Notes under the pieces: generated by a model
Seen by the model: the letters and a program-made list of their open reading frames with translations, nothing else
Told to the model about the DNA's origin: nothing
Databases searched by the model: none
Shown: piece after piece, positions 1-6,779 of the stretch
Numbering within the stretch: position 1 is the first letter of the stretch
Layout: the number at the start of each line of letters is the position of its first letter
Origin: JAAYZB01 sp035379945
Lineage (GTDB): Bacteria; Bacillota_I; Bacilli_A; Izemoplasmatales; Hujiaoplasmataceae
NCBI GenBank assembly: GCA_035379945.1
Contig: DAOSWG010000024.1
Span: forward strand, 1 to 7,635
Direction of reading: 5' to 3'
Length of the DNA stretch: 7,635 nucleotides
Position numbers and translations under genes: made by a program

Positions 1-907
1 ATTCGGGCTCGTTTTGATCAGGCGAATATGGATTGACATGAACCATACAATGTTTGATTTCCGGAAATTGACTTTCCAAGTCGTCGTGGAGCCGTTGAGC
101 GACGGCGTGCGCCTGCCATAAAGGCAGATCCCGGTCGACGGAAATCTCGATGTCGACATAGAGCTTCATTCCGAACATACGGGTCTTCAGATCATCGAGT
201 CTTCTGATTTCCTTGATCCGAAGACTGACGTCTCGGATCCTGGATATCGTTTCCTCGTCCGCCGATTGGTCGATGACCTGGCTCACGCCTTCCTTGATGA
301 TCCTTATTCCGACTCTGGCTACGAAAAGACAGATGACGATAGACGCCACCGGTTCCAGAAACACAAATCCGAGCAAGGCTCCGCCGATACCGATCAGGGC
401 TCCGAGGCTCGCCAGTTCGTCGCTTCTATTGTCGAAAGCGATCGCTTCCAAGGCCGTCGACTCCGCTTTGCGGGAAGCCTTGATCGTGAACCGGTACATC
501 AGTTCCTTGATGAGGATGGTCGAGGCCGCAACGATCAGGGCCGCCAGTTTCGGAGTGGCGATGGTTGTTCCGTTCGCAAAGTAGTCATAAAGGGTGGTAA
601 CGGCGCCTTTACCGATCTCGAAAGCGGTGATAATGATGAAAACGCCGACGAAAACCGAGACCATGCTGTCGAATTTCTCATGACCGTAGGGATGGACGGC
701 GTCCTTTTCTTTTCTGGACATCCGGCCGAAAATCATCACGACGACATTTGTCAAAACGTCGCTTATCGAGTTGACCGCATCAGAAATCAAAGCCGACGAC
801 TTTCCAAGTACGCCGGCCAGGATTTTGATTATGGCAAGAAAACCATTCAGGATCATCGTCCAAACCGAAGTTTTGACGATCACCTTTTTTTCTTCTATCA
901 ATGTCAT
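1..907 (-). CDS. Cation diffusion facilitator (CDF) family divalent-metal exporter, Mn-type site A, 3' end cut by window
   Basis: This is an inner-membrane metal/proton antiporter of the CDF (YiiP/FieF, MntE) family. My reading of the minus strand gives 302 codons from ATG 907 to the window edge with no stop; the last residues (VNPYSPDQNEPE) suggest that little is missing. About six hydrophobic segments are visible (roughly residues 14-34, 37-60, 81-101, 118-137, 163-183, 184-202), followed by a cytoplasmic C-terminal domain (about 211-302). By-eye alignment to E. coli YiiP places site A at N46 and D50 (NSISD) in TM2 and D159 and D163 (DNRSD) in TM5, and site B at D69, H72 and H76 (HPYGHEKF). 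YiiP has D-D and H-D in site A; the N-D/D-D set resembles CDF proteins linked to manganese export, so Mn(II) is the favoured but unproven substrate, with Fe or Zn as alternatives. The start is supported by a G-rich ribosome site 6 nt upstream. It lies 45 bp after the lipoprotein gene, in the same frame, with no terminator between, so the two are probably co-transcribed. Confidence 0.9.
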   Translation of the reverse strand, partial: MTLIEEKKVIVKTSVWTMILNGFLAIIKILAGVLGKSSALISDAVNSISDVLTNVVVMIFGRMSRKEKDAVHPYGHEKFDSMVSVFVGVFIIITAFEIGKGAVTTLYDYFANGTTIATPKLAALIVAASTILIKELMYRFTIKASRKAESTALEAIAFDNRSDELASLGALIGIGGALLGFVFLEPVASIVICLFVARVGIRIIKEGVSQVIDQSADEETISRIRDVSLRIKEIRRLDDLKTRMFGMKLYVDIEISVDRDLPLWQAHAVAQRLHDDLESQFPEIKHCMVHVNPYSPDQNEPE

Positions 908-913
908 GCCGAT

Positions 914-920
914 CCCCCCC
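914..920 (-). promoter_or_regulatory. Ribosome binding site made of seven consecutive G, for the CDF gene
   Basis: On the minus strand seven G residues end 6 nt before the ATG at 907. No other purine-rich site is present between the upstream stop (953-955) and this ATG, so the G run is the likely Shine-Dalgarno element, pairing with the CCUCC anti-SD through a G-U wobble. Homopolymeric G tracts are prone to slipped-strand length changes, which here would alter spacing rather than reading frame. Confidence 0.5.
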
Positions 921-952
921 GGATTCGTCAGACAGATGTCATTTCCGTTGTT

Positions 953-3547
953 TTAATCAATGATTACGGTATCGAAATAAATGTCGTGGATCCTGCTAAT
1001 GTCCGCAAGAATTTCTGACGATGTGAAAGTGAAACTTGGATCGGTGAAGGAAGGCGCCGGATTGGCGGCCACTTCTTCGGAGGCGATGACATAAATCGAG
1101 CCGGTAACATAGAAACTGTCATGGATATCGGCGAAATATGTTTCAAGCGCATCCATCACGCTATCGGGAATATCAGGAAGCGTGATGCCAAGATCGGCTA
1201 GATCGTCCTCGTCGGTCCCGTAAACCATTTCGATGAAGCGGTAGTAACAATACTCCTTGATCTGGTCTATAGACAATTCGTCGGAATCATTGACGAATGC
1301 CGTGTCGTATTCCGGCTGGTTTTCATCGTCATAAGTCATCTCGAAGTATGCGCTCGGCTTTGTAAATCCGTCGCCAGGCGCCAGATTGAGAATCTTGATG
1401 CCTTCTTCCGAAATAATGGGATTCTGGTAAAGAAGCGCTTCCAGATCGACGTTTTCCGGCAACTGGTAATATGCATAGGCTTCCTGCAATGTAGTGATGA
1501 AATCTTCATCGTAATTGTCGATTGTCGTCTCATAGGTTAACGAATTGGAAGATGAAAGTTCGTCTTCGACCAGGAACAATCCGTATTTCTTGAATACGCC
1601 CCAAGTGGCGTCGTCATACGTGGCCTTGGCATAATCGCTTTCCAGGGTTGTGAAGGTGTTATCTTCATCCGCCATGTATGCGTAGATCGCCGTTTCAAAA
1701 TCGGATATCATCGTTTCAAAAGCGCTTTGATCGGCGAGACTGGCGACGAATGTGCTGTAATCATCAGCCGCACCGTCTTCGTTTCTGTCGATATATATCA
1801 GCAATTGATCGACGTCCAAGCTGAAATAGTTGTCATAGTATTCATCGATTTTTCCGACAAGATAATCCGTTAAAACAGACCAATCGTCGGCTTGCAGCAT
1901 ATCATAAAGCAACCTTGGCTGAAGTTCCGCTTCCATGTAGTAATTCGTAAGCATTTCTTCGTCGGAACGGGCTCCGTAAGCCAGATAAATGTATTCTTCG
2001 AATGTGTAGTAATAACTGTAGTAACTTTCTTCGAAATCAGTTTCGAGCGCATCGAGATCGTCCCAGTGCGCCAGCATCAGATCGGAAGTGTTGGTGTTGA
2101 CATTGTAGTCGCAAACATCCTGTCCGACGCAATAAATATCGGCAAAATACCGATCAACCAAAATCTCCATCTGAAGCGCATGCACAAGATATACATCGGC
2201 ATTACGGTTCATCGCATGGTAGAAAAGCTCGTCGGCGGTGATTTCCGTATCGTCGTAAGACGCGACGATGGTCTCGCTGCCGATATCGTCGGTAACATTG
2301 GATGCGGTCGCTGATTCGTAATCAAGTCCGAGATAGTAGTCATAGATTACCAGATCATGTTCCTCGCGGAGATCGGCCATTCTGGCCGTAATGAAGCTGG
2401 AACTGTCATAGTTTTCCTGAATCAGGATGTCCTTGATCTCGTCGTACAGATCATTGCCGATCAGGGTTCTCAGCTCGGCTTCGGTTCCGTCGAAGTCGGA
2501 AACATCGGCTGTGTTGTCGGTGCGTTTGAGATTCAAAACCATATAACAAGCGCCGTCATAGCCGGTAGAATAGGAAGCCGGTTGATAGGTGTAATATTGG
2601 GACGTATCGGTTCCGGCCACATATGATTCCATGTCTCCGAAACTGTCGAACAATAATTTTCTTAACGAAGCATTGGTTATGTCATCGTATCCGATGACAA
2701 GGTCGTCTAACAAGACGGCGTCATTATAGGTAAGATCGGTTGCCAAGGCAATACGATATCCGTCGTAGACGATATTGTACATCGCCGCGAAAGCACCGAC
2801 CAGTTCGTCGCCTTCCAAGAGCCTTGTGTTGGTGCTATTGAAAAATGCCACGGTGCTGATATCCTTGGTGCCGGTGTATAAATAAAGCTTCCCGCTGATT
2901 CCGACCAGATTGAGGGATGCCATGATGGCTTTCGCTTCCGTCTGGCTCATGAAACGGATCTTGATCGCGGAAAGAGTCTCCCGGTAGTTGTCCTCATAGT
3001 ATTCCGCAATCGTCTGAGGCCCGACATACCAGGTCTCGGCGCTGTTGTCGGATGACAACATGGCATCGAGGGCGTATTTGTCTTTCGCCACCGCCAGTTT
3101 CGCATATTCCTCCGAATCGTCTGTGTATCCGACCATGAAGATGTTCTTGTCATAGTTTTCCTCATCTTCGGTCCTTTCCTCCAAGGATAAGGCCGCGATC
3201 TCGTCCGGATCGTCGGTTCCATAGATGAAATAATTGACTTTATCGGCGATTTCATCCTCGGTCACTGCGGCTATGTAAGCGGAAAGAAGATCGCGATCGA
3301 TCATGTCAAGCAGTTGGCTGACGCCGTCGTTTAGCTTGATTTCTTCATACATTTCCTGATAGGTGACCCGGTAATCTCCGCCATCATAGAAAACACTGTT
3401 GGGGTTCGATAATGCCGGGATTTCCGTCTCGCTGTTGGTCACGACTTCCGAAGTGTCGGAGGTCGTCGTACCGCAGGCCATTACCGCAAGGGTGGCTGTG
3501 GCGCAAAGAAAAACCAGCGATGTTTTTTTCAGAATGTTGGATATCAT
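953..3547 (-). CDS. Large acidic PrsA/SurA-like lipoprotein, putative extracytoplasmic foldase or holdase
   Basis: An 864-residue surface lipoprotein. The N-terminus has a Lys pair, a hydrophobic core and a lipobox (VMAC) with C25 as the lipidated Cys, so the mature protein is anchored outside the membrane. The mature chain is rich in Asp, Glu and Tyr and poor in Lys and Arg. By eye it contains PrsA/SurA-type pieces: SurA_N-like helices at about 57-110 and again at 428-470; parvulin-entry patterns (a Tyr-rich helix, then a beta strand) at about 182-200, 568-587 and 801-822; and a closing helix ending LVIYDYYL near 399-406. PrsA is usually about 300 residues, so this looks like two or three fused or duplicated modules. 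The catalytic His of the parvulin SHIL motif is not seen in any copy, so a chaperone role without isomerase activity is plausible. Two starts are possible: ATG 3547 (SD spacing 10 nt), chosen here, or TTG 3553 (spacing 4 nt). The gene ends in TAA and is followed by the CDF gene. It could instead be an uncharacterised lipoprotein that shares only the helical fold. Confidence 0.75.
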   Translation of the reverse strand: MISNILKKTSLVFLCATATLAVMACGTTTSDTSEVVTNSETEIPALSNPNSVFYDGGDYRVTYQEMYEEIKLNDGVSQLLDMIDRDLLSAYIAAVTEDEIADKVNYFIYGTDDPDEIAALSLEERTEDEENYDKNIFMVGYTDDSEEYAKLAVAKDKYALDAMLSSDNSAETWYVGPQTIAEYYEDNYRETLSAIKIRFMSQTEAKAIMASLNLVGISGKLYLYTGTKDISTVAFFNSTNTRLLEGDELVGAFAAMYNIVYDGYRIALATDLTYNDAVLLDDLVIGYDDITNASLRKLLFDSFGDMESYVAGTDTSQYYTYQPASYSTGYDGACYMVLNLKRTDNTADVSDFDGTEAELRTLIGNDLYDEIKDILIQENYDSSSFITARMADLREEHDLVIYDYYLGLDYESATASNVTDDIGSETIVASYDDTEITADELFYHAMNRNADVYLVHALQMEILVDRYFADIYCVGQDVCDYNVNTNTSDLMLAHWDDLDALETDFEESYYSYYYTFEEYIYLAYGARSDEEMLTNYYMEAELQPRLLYDMLQADDWSVLTDYLVGKIDEYYDNYFSLDVDQLLIYIDRNEDGAADDYSTFVASLADQSAFETMISDFETAIYAYMADEDNTFTTLESDYAKATYDDATWGVFKKYGLFLVEDELSSSNSLTYETTIDNYDEDFITTLQEAYAYYQLPENVDLEALLYQNPIISEEGIKILNLAPGDGFTKPSAYFEMTYDDENQPEYDTAFVNDSDELSIDQIKEYCYYRFIEMVYGTDEDDLADLGITLPDIPDSVMDALETYFADIHDSFYVTGSIYVIASEEVAANPAPSFTDPSFTFTSSEILADISRIHDIYFDTVIID

Positions 3548-3557
3548 GGGCAAATTA

Positions 3558-3562
3558 CTCCT
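3558..3562 (-). promoter_or_regulatory. Ribosome binding site AGGAG for the lipoprotein gene
   Basis: AGGAG on the minus strand, preceded by an A run. It lies 10 nt before ATG 3547 and 4 nt before an in-frame TTG at 3553. It therefore allows either start; ATG is preferred as the commoner codon, and the TTG version would add only two residues (Met-Pro). Confidence 0.6.
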
Positions 3563-3577
3563 TTTTTCAGTCGCTAT

Positions 3578-3605
3578 TTTATATTATATAACAAATTTAT
3601 GTCAT
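3578..3605 (-). promoter_or_regulatory. Candidate proximal promoter of the lipoprotein gene
   Basis: On the minus strand ATGACA (3605-3600, five of six matches to TTGACA) is followed after 16 bp by TATAAA (3583-3578). A perfect TATAAT overlaps it (3588-3583) but has no -35 at normal spacing. The region is very A+T-rich, so chance matches are likely. The 5' leader would be short, about 25 nt. Confidence 0.35.
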
Positions 3606-3636
3606 TTCATCTTGTTTTTTAAATTTGTCCTTCGCA

Positions 3637-3645
3637 ATTATAACA
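3637..3645 (-). promoter_or_regulatory. Candidate extended -10 promoter of the lipoprotein gene
   Basis: The minus strand reads TGTTATAAT, a perfect extended -10 (TGnTATAAT). The -35 region is poor (ACAAAA), as is common for extended -10 promoters. Transcription would start near 3630, giving a leader of about 80 nt. The inverted repeat at 3660-3693 begins at the -35 position of this promoter, which suits regulation there. Confidence 0.4.
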
Positions 3646-3659
3646 ATCTTTCATGCGTC

Positions 3660-3693
3660 TTTTGTGAGAAATTTGGTCATAATTCACACAAAA
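3660..3693. repeat. Imperfect 11-bp inverted repeat upstream of the lipoprotein gene, possible operator
   Basis: The left arm TTTTGTGAGAA (3660-3670) and right arm TTCACACAAAA (3683-3693) match at 10 of 11 positions around a 12-bp spacer. The TGTGA/TCACA half-sites recall CRP or Rex operators, but the spacing is too wide for either consensus, so no regulator is assigned. The right arm overlaps the T tract of the nifJ terminator, so part of the symmetry could come from that tract. Confidence 0.4.
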
Positions 3694-3735
3694 AACAAAA
3701 AAACCGCGGTTTCTCAAATGGAGACCGCGGTTTCT
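3689..3735 (-). terminator. Intrinsic terminator of nifJ
   Basis: Read on the minus strand, a stem built on AAACCGCGGT plus CTC/GAG, with a 2-nt bulge and a 5-nt loop, is followed by a T-rich tract (TTTTTTTGTTTTTTGTG). It begins about 17 nt after the nifJ TGA. The long GC-rich stem and U tract make it a strong Rho-independent terminator and separate nifJ from the downstream lipoprotein gene. The plus-strand side lacks a good T run, so it is not clearly bidirectional. Each arm also carries the self-complementary core ACCGCGGT. Confidence 0.85.
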
Positions 3736-3751
3736 GTCATAATATTTGTCT

Positions 3752-6691
3752 TCAGATGATTTCCGAGTAATCCATTGCCTGATAACGTTTGTACATCTGA
3801 TAGCGCCGTTTGGCGTCGTTGAGGTTGACTGCGAGAAGTTCTTCCGCTTCCGTCGGGTTCAGTTGGACCAACTGACGATAACGGTTTTCGTTTAACAAAA
3901 ATTCATGGTATTTCGACCAATCCGGTTCTTTGGAATCGAGTTGGAACGGATTCTTGCCTTCTGCGATCAGACGCGGATCGTATCTGAAGAGCGGCCAGTA
4001 TCCGCATTCGGTAGCCATTTTGGCTTCGAGATGCGAGTTTCCGAGTCCGCCGTTGATCCCGTGGGCGATACAAGGCGAATAAGCGACGATGAGCGAAGGC
4101 CCTTTGTAGGATTCGGCTTCCTTCATCGCTTTGAGCAGTTGGGCCGAATTGGCGCCGTGGCTGATCGTGGCGACATAGACGCTTTCGTAGGTCATGGCGA
4201 GCGCTGCCAGGTCTTTCATCTTGGTCGGTTTGCCGGCTGCCGTGAATTTGGCGATCGATCCGGCTCTTGCGGCCTTGGAGGATTGTCCGCCGGTGTTCGA
4301 ATAGACTTCGGTGTCCAGAACCAGGATGTTCAGATCTTCATTGTTGGCGATCACATGATCCAAACCGCCGTAACCGATGTCGTAAGCCCATCCGTCGCCA
4401 CCGATGATCCAGTTCGATTGTTTGACAAGATAATTTTTGAGATCAAGGATCTCTTTCGCAAGAGAGGAACCGTCTTTTTCAAGCAATGGTATGATCTGGC
4501 GGGATAACGCCAACGACTGGTCGCCTTCCTCGCGGACTTCGATCCACTGCTCTAACAAACCTTTGAGTTCTTCCGATTTGATTTCTTCTTTTTGCGTAGC
4601 AATCAGATTCTGGATACGGTCGCGGATCGTCTTGTAAGCGACTGTCATGCCGAAACCGAATTCGGCGTTGTCTTCAAAGAGGGAGTTAGCCCAGGCCGGA
4701 CCGCGTCCTTCGGCATTCTTGGTATAAGGTGATGTCGGGAAAGATCCGCCGTAGATCGACGAGCAACCGGTGGCGTTGGCCACGACCATGCGTTCGCCGA
4801 ACAGCTGGGTGACGAATTTGACATACGGGGTTTCGCCGCAACCGGCGCAAGCTCCGGAGAATTCGAAGAGCGGGCGGGCGAACTGAACGTTCTTGAGCGT
4901 ATTCTTTCCGACAAGGGCGTCTTTCGGAGTGACTTCGTTATATAGATAGTCGGCGCGGATCGCTTCCTTGTTTGCGATTTCCTCGGCGAGCGGCTTATAT
5001 TCCAAAGCCTTTGTCTTGGCCGGGCAGGTGTTGATGCAGACACCGCAGCCGGTGCAATCTAACACCGAAACCTGGATGCGGAACTTCATGCCTTCGAGGC
5101 CTCTGCCCATGGCGTCTTTCCAGACGGTTCCTTCGGGAGCCTTGGCGGCTTCCTCGGCGGTTGCCAGGATCGGACGAATACAGGCGTGCGGGCAAGCATA
5201 GGCGCATTGGTTGCATTGGATGCAGTTGTCGGCGATCCAGGAAGAAACTTCTTCGGCGACGCCGCGTTTTTCGTAGGCGGCGGTGCCGTTCGGGATTCTT
5301 CCGTCTTCGATGCCTTCAAAAGCGGAGGTCGGAAGATCGTAACCCTGGATCCGGTTGACGACATCGGCGATGTTCCTGACGAAATCNNNNNNNNNNNNNN
5401 NNNNNNNNNNNNNNNNNNNNNNNNNNNNNNNNNNNNNNNNNNNNNNNNNNNNNNNNNNNNNNNNNNNNNNNNNNNNNNNNNNNNNNGTGCCCAAAACATC
5501 GTCGTTGATTCCGACGGTGAAATGATCTTTCATCTCGCCTTTAAGGTTTTCGTAAACGGCGAAGATCTGGGCCGGGGTGGTGTCGCGGCTTGACAAGCCG
5601 TAACGTCCGCCGATGATGATCGGCTCTTCTTCTTTGCCGTAATAAAGACTTCTCACATCAAGATACAATGGTTCGCCGCCGGCGCCCGGTTCTTTCGTCC
5701 GATCGAGGACGGAAATGCGTTTGACGGTTGAAGGCATCGACTGGAAGAAATGTTTCTCCGATAGCGGACGGTAGAGATGAACCGCAAGCAAACCGACTTT
5801 TTCACCCTGGGTGATTTTGTAATCGACGACTTCGCGGATGGTATCGGTGACCGAACCCATGGCGACGATGACATCGGTGGCGTCCTTGGCTCCGTAATAG
5901 CTGAAAGGTTTGTAGCTTCTTCCGGTGACTTTGCTGATCTCGTCCATGTATTTTTCGACAATATCGGCGACCGGCAGATAGTATTTCTCCTGGATTTCCT
6001 TGGCTTGGAAATAAACATCGTCGTTCTGGGCCGTGCCCTTTGTATACGGGGTCGCGGAGTTCAGCGAACGGTCGCGGAATGTCTGGACGGCCTTGCGGTC
6101 AAGCAATCTGTCGAACACGGCATAATCCATGACTTCGATCTTGTTGACTTCATGACTCGTGCGGAATCCGTCGAAGAAATGCATGAAAGGAACGCTTGTC
6201 TCGATGGCGGCCAAATGGGCGATACCGGCTAAGTCCATGGTTTCCTGGACCGATCCGGAAGCGAGCATGGCGAATCCCGTCTGTCTTGCGGCCATGACAT
6301 CCTGATGGTCTCCCATGATGGAAAGCGCATGGGCGGCCAGGCTTCTGGCTGCGACATGAATGACTCCGGGCAGAAGTTCTCCGGCGATCTTGTACATGTT
6401 TGGCACTTTGAGAAGCAATCCCTGGGAAGCGGTGAATGTCGAGGTGAGAGCGCCTGAGGCCAAAGAACCGTGAACGGTTCCGGCGGCACCGGCCTCCGAC
6501 TGCATTTCGACTACCTTTACGGGCATGCCGAAGAGATTCTTTTTGCCCTGAGCCGCCCACTGGTCGATATACTCGGCCATCGGGGAGGACGGGGTGATCG
6601 GATAGATACCGGCGACTTCGCTGAAGGCATAGGCGCAATACGCCGCAGCCTGGTTTCCATCCATCGACTGATAATTCTTTTTCGTTGTCAT
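3752..6691 (-). CDS. nifJ: Pyruvate:ferredoxin (flavodoxin) oxidoreductase, single-chain homodimeric type, interrupted by an assembly gap
   Basis: PFOR oxidises pyruvate with CoA to acetyl-CoA and CO2 and passes two electrons through three [4Fe-4S] clusters to ferredoxin or flavodoxin, in the cytoplasm. Residues visible here match the recalled Desulfovibrio africanus enzyme with steady offsets: substrate/TPP-site T33, E66 and R116 (T31, E64, R114); ferredoxin-type cluster cysteines 490/493/496/500 and 546/549/552/556; proximal-cluster C615, C618, C643 and C874 (spacing 3-25-231, as in C812/815/840/1071); TPP motif GDG 765-767 and N799 (N996). The EKR segment is at 473-477. The 401 residues before the gap and 544 after sum to 945; family members have about 1170-1190, so the N run replaces roughly 235 residues (domain III and part of IV), not 34. 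The N-terminal and C-terminal parts are otherwise intact. The D. africanus-type C-terminal extension is absent. ATG 6691 follows GGGAGG by 11 nt. The gene has its own promoter (6751-6779) and terminator (3689-3735), so it is probably monocistronic. Confidence 0.97.
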   Translation of the reverse strand: MTTKKNYQSMDGNQAAAYCAYAFSEVAGIYPITPSSPMAEYIDQWAAQGKKNLFGMPVKVVEMQSEAGAAGTVHGSLASGALTSTFTASQGLLLKVPNMYKIAGELLPGVIHVAARSLAAHALSIMGDHQDVMAARQTGFAMLASGSVQETMDLAGIAHLAAIETSVPFMHFFDGFRTSHEVNKIEVMDYAVFDRLLDRKAVQTFRDRSLNSATPYTKGTAQNDDVYFQAKEIQEKYYLPVADIVEKYMDEISKVTGRSYKPFSYYGAKDATDVIVAMGSVTDTIREVVDYKITQGEKVGLLAVHLYRPLSEKHFFQSMPSTVKRISVLDRTKEPGAGGEPLYLDVRSLYYGKEEEPIIIGGRYGLSSRDTTPAQIFAVYENLKGEMKDHFTVGINDDVLGXXXXXXXXXXXXXXXXXXXXXXXXXXXXXXXXXXDFVRNIADVVNRIQGYDLPTSAFEGIEDGRIPNGTAAYEKRGVAEEVSSWIADNCIQCNQCAYACPHACIRPILATAEEAAKAPEGTVWKDAMGRGLEGMKFRIQVSVLDCTGCGVCINTCPAKTKALEYKPLAEEIANKEAIRADYLYNEVTPKDALVGKNTLKNVQFARPLFEFSGACAGCGETPYVKFVTQLFGERMVVANATGCSSIYGGSFPTSPYTKNAEGRGPAWANSLFEDNAEFGFGMTVAYKTIRDRIQNLIATQKEEIKSEELKGLLEQWIEVREEGDQSLALSRQIIPLLEKDGSSLAKEILDLKNYLVKQSNWIIGGDGWAYDIGYGGLDHVIANNEDLNILVLDTEVYSNTGGQSSKAARAGSIAKFTAAGKPTKMKDLAALAMTYESVYVATISHGANSAQLLKAMKEAESYKGPSLIVAYSPCIAHGINGGLGNSHLEAKMATECGYWPLFRYDPRLIAEGKNPFQLDSKEPDWSKYHEFLLNENRYRQLVQLNPTEAEELLAVNLNDAKRRYQMYKRYQAMDYSEII
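5387..5486. other. Assembly gap of exactly 100 N inside nifJ
   Basis: A run of 100 N is the usual placeholder for a scaffold gap of unknown size. It falls after the DDVLG segment that ends PFOR domain II and before DFVRNIAD in domain IV. Matching cysteine positions on either side to D. africanus PFOR implies that about 235 residues (about 700 bases) are missing. The reading frame continues correctly on both sides when 100 is used, so the true length should equal 1 modulo 3. Confidence 0.95.
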
Positions 6692-6702
6692 CTGATGAAC
6701 AA

Positions 6703-6708
6703 CCTCCC
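6703..6708 (-). promoter_or_regulatory. Ribosome binding site GGGAGG for nifJ
   Basis: GGGAGG on the minus strand lies 11 nt before ATG 6691. The spacing is slightly long, but the next residues (MTTKKNYQSMDGNQAAAYCAY) match the usual PFOR N-terminus. An ATG at 6710 lies in another frame and is not the start. Confidence 0.75.
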
Positions 6709-6717
6709 ATATATATG

Positions 6718-6746
6718 TATTGGTTAAGTGTGTGTTTTGACCAATA
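6718..6746. repeat. Dyad in the nifJ 5' leader: 5' hairpin or operator
   Basis: TATTGGT (6718-6724) and ACCAATA (6740-6746) are perfect 7-bp inverted arms; after one mismatch two more inner pairs form. On the minus strand the dyad starts within a few bases of the expected transcription start (near 6744) and ends about 9 nt before the ribosome site. It could be a transcript-end hairpin or a repressor operator covering the start site; the sequence alone does not decide. Confidence 0.55.
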
Positions 6747-6750
6747 TGTT

Positions 6751-6779
6751 ATTATACTTCAAAAACCGGCAAACTTCAA
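6751..6779 (-). promoter_or_regulatory. Sigma-A-type promoter of nifJ
   Basis: On the minus strand TTGAAG (6779-6774) is separated by 17 bp from a perfect TATAAT (6756-6751). Transcription should begin near 6744, giving a leader of about 53 nt that contains the dyad at 6718-6746. The promoter lies in the gap between the kinase stop and nifJ, which supports independent expression of nifJ. Confidence 0.7.

Noticed and set aside
266..1018. 250-codon plus-strand open frame
   Set aside because: It is antisense to the well-supported CDF gene, and its translation is a low-complexity Asp/Arg/His mix with no recognisable domain; it is a shadow frame.
3660..3693. Rex or CRP operator
   Set aside because: The half-sites are similar, but the 12-bp spacer between the 11-bp arms does not fit either consensus, so only an unassigned inverted repeat is reported.
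3905..4507. 200-codon plus-strand open frame inside nifJ
   Set aside because: The opposite strand encodes the highly conserved TPP-binding part of PFOR; the plus frame has no family motif or ribosome site.
5186..5593. Plus-strand open frame through the N run
   Set aside because: It stays open only because N is translated as unknown, and it is antisense to PFOR.
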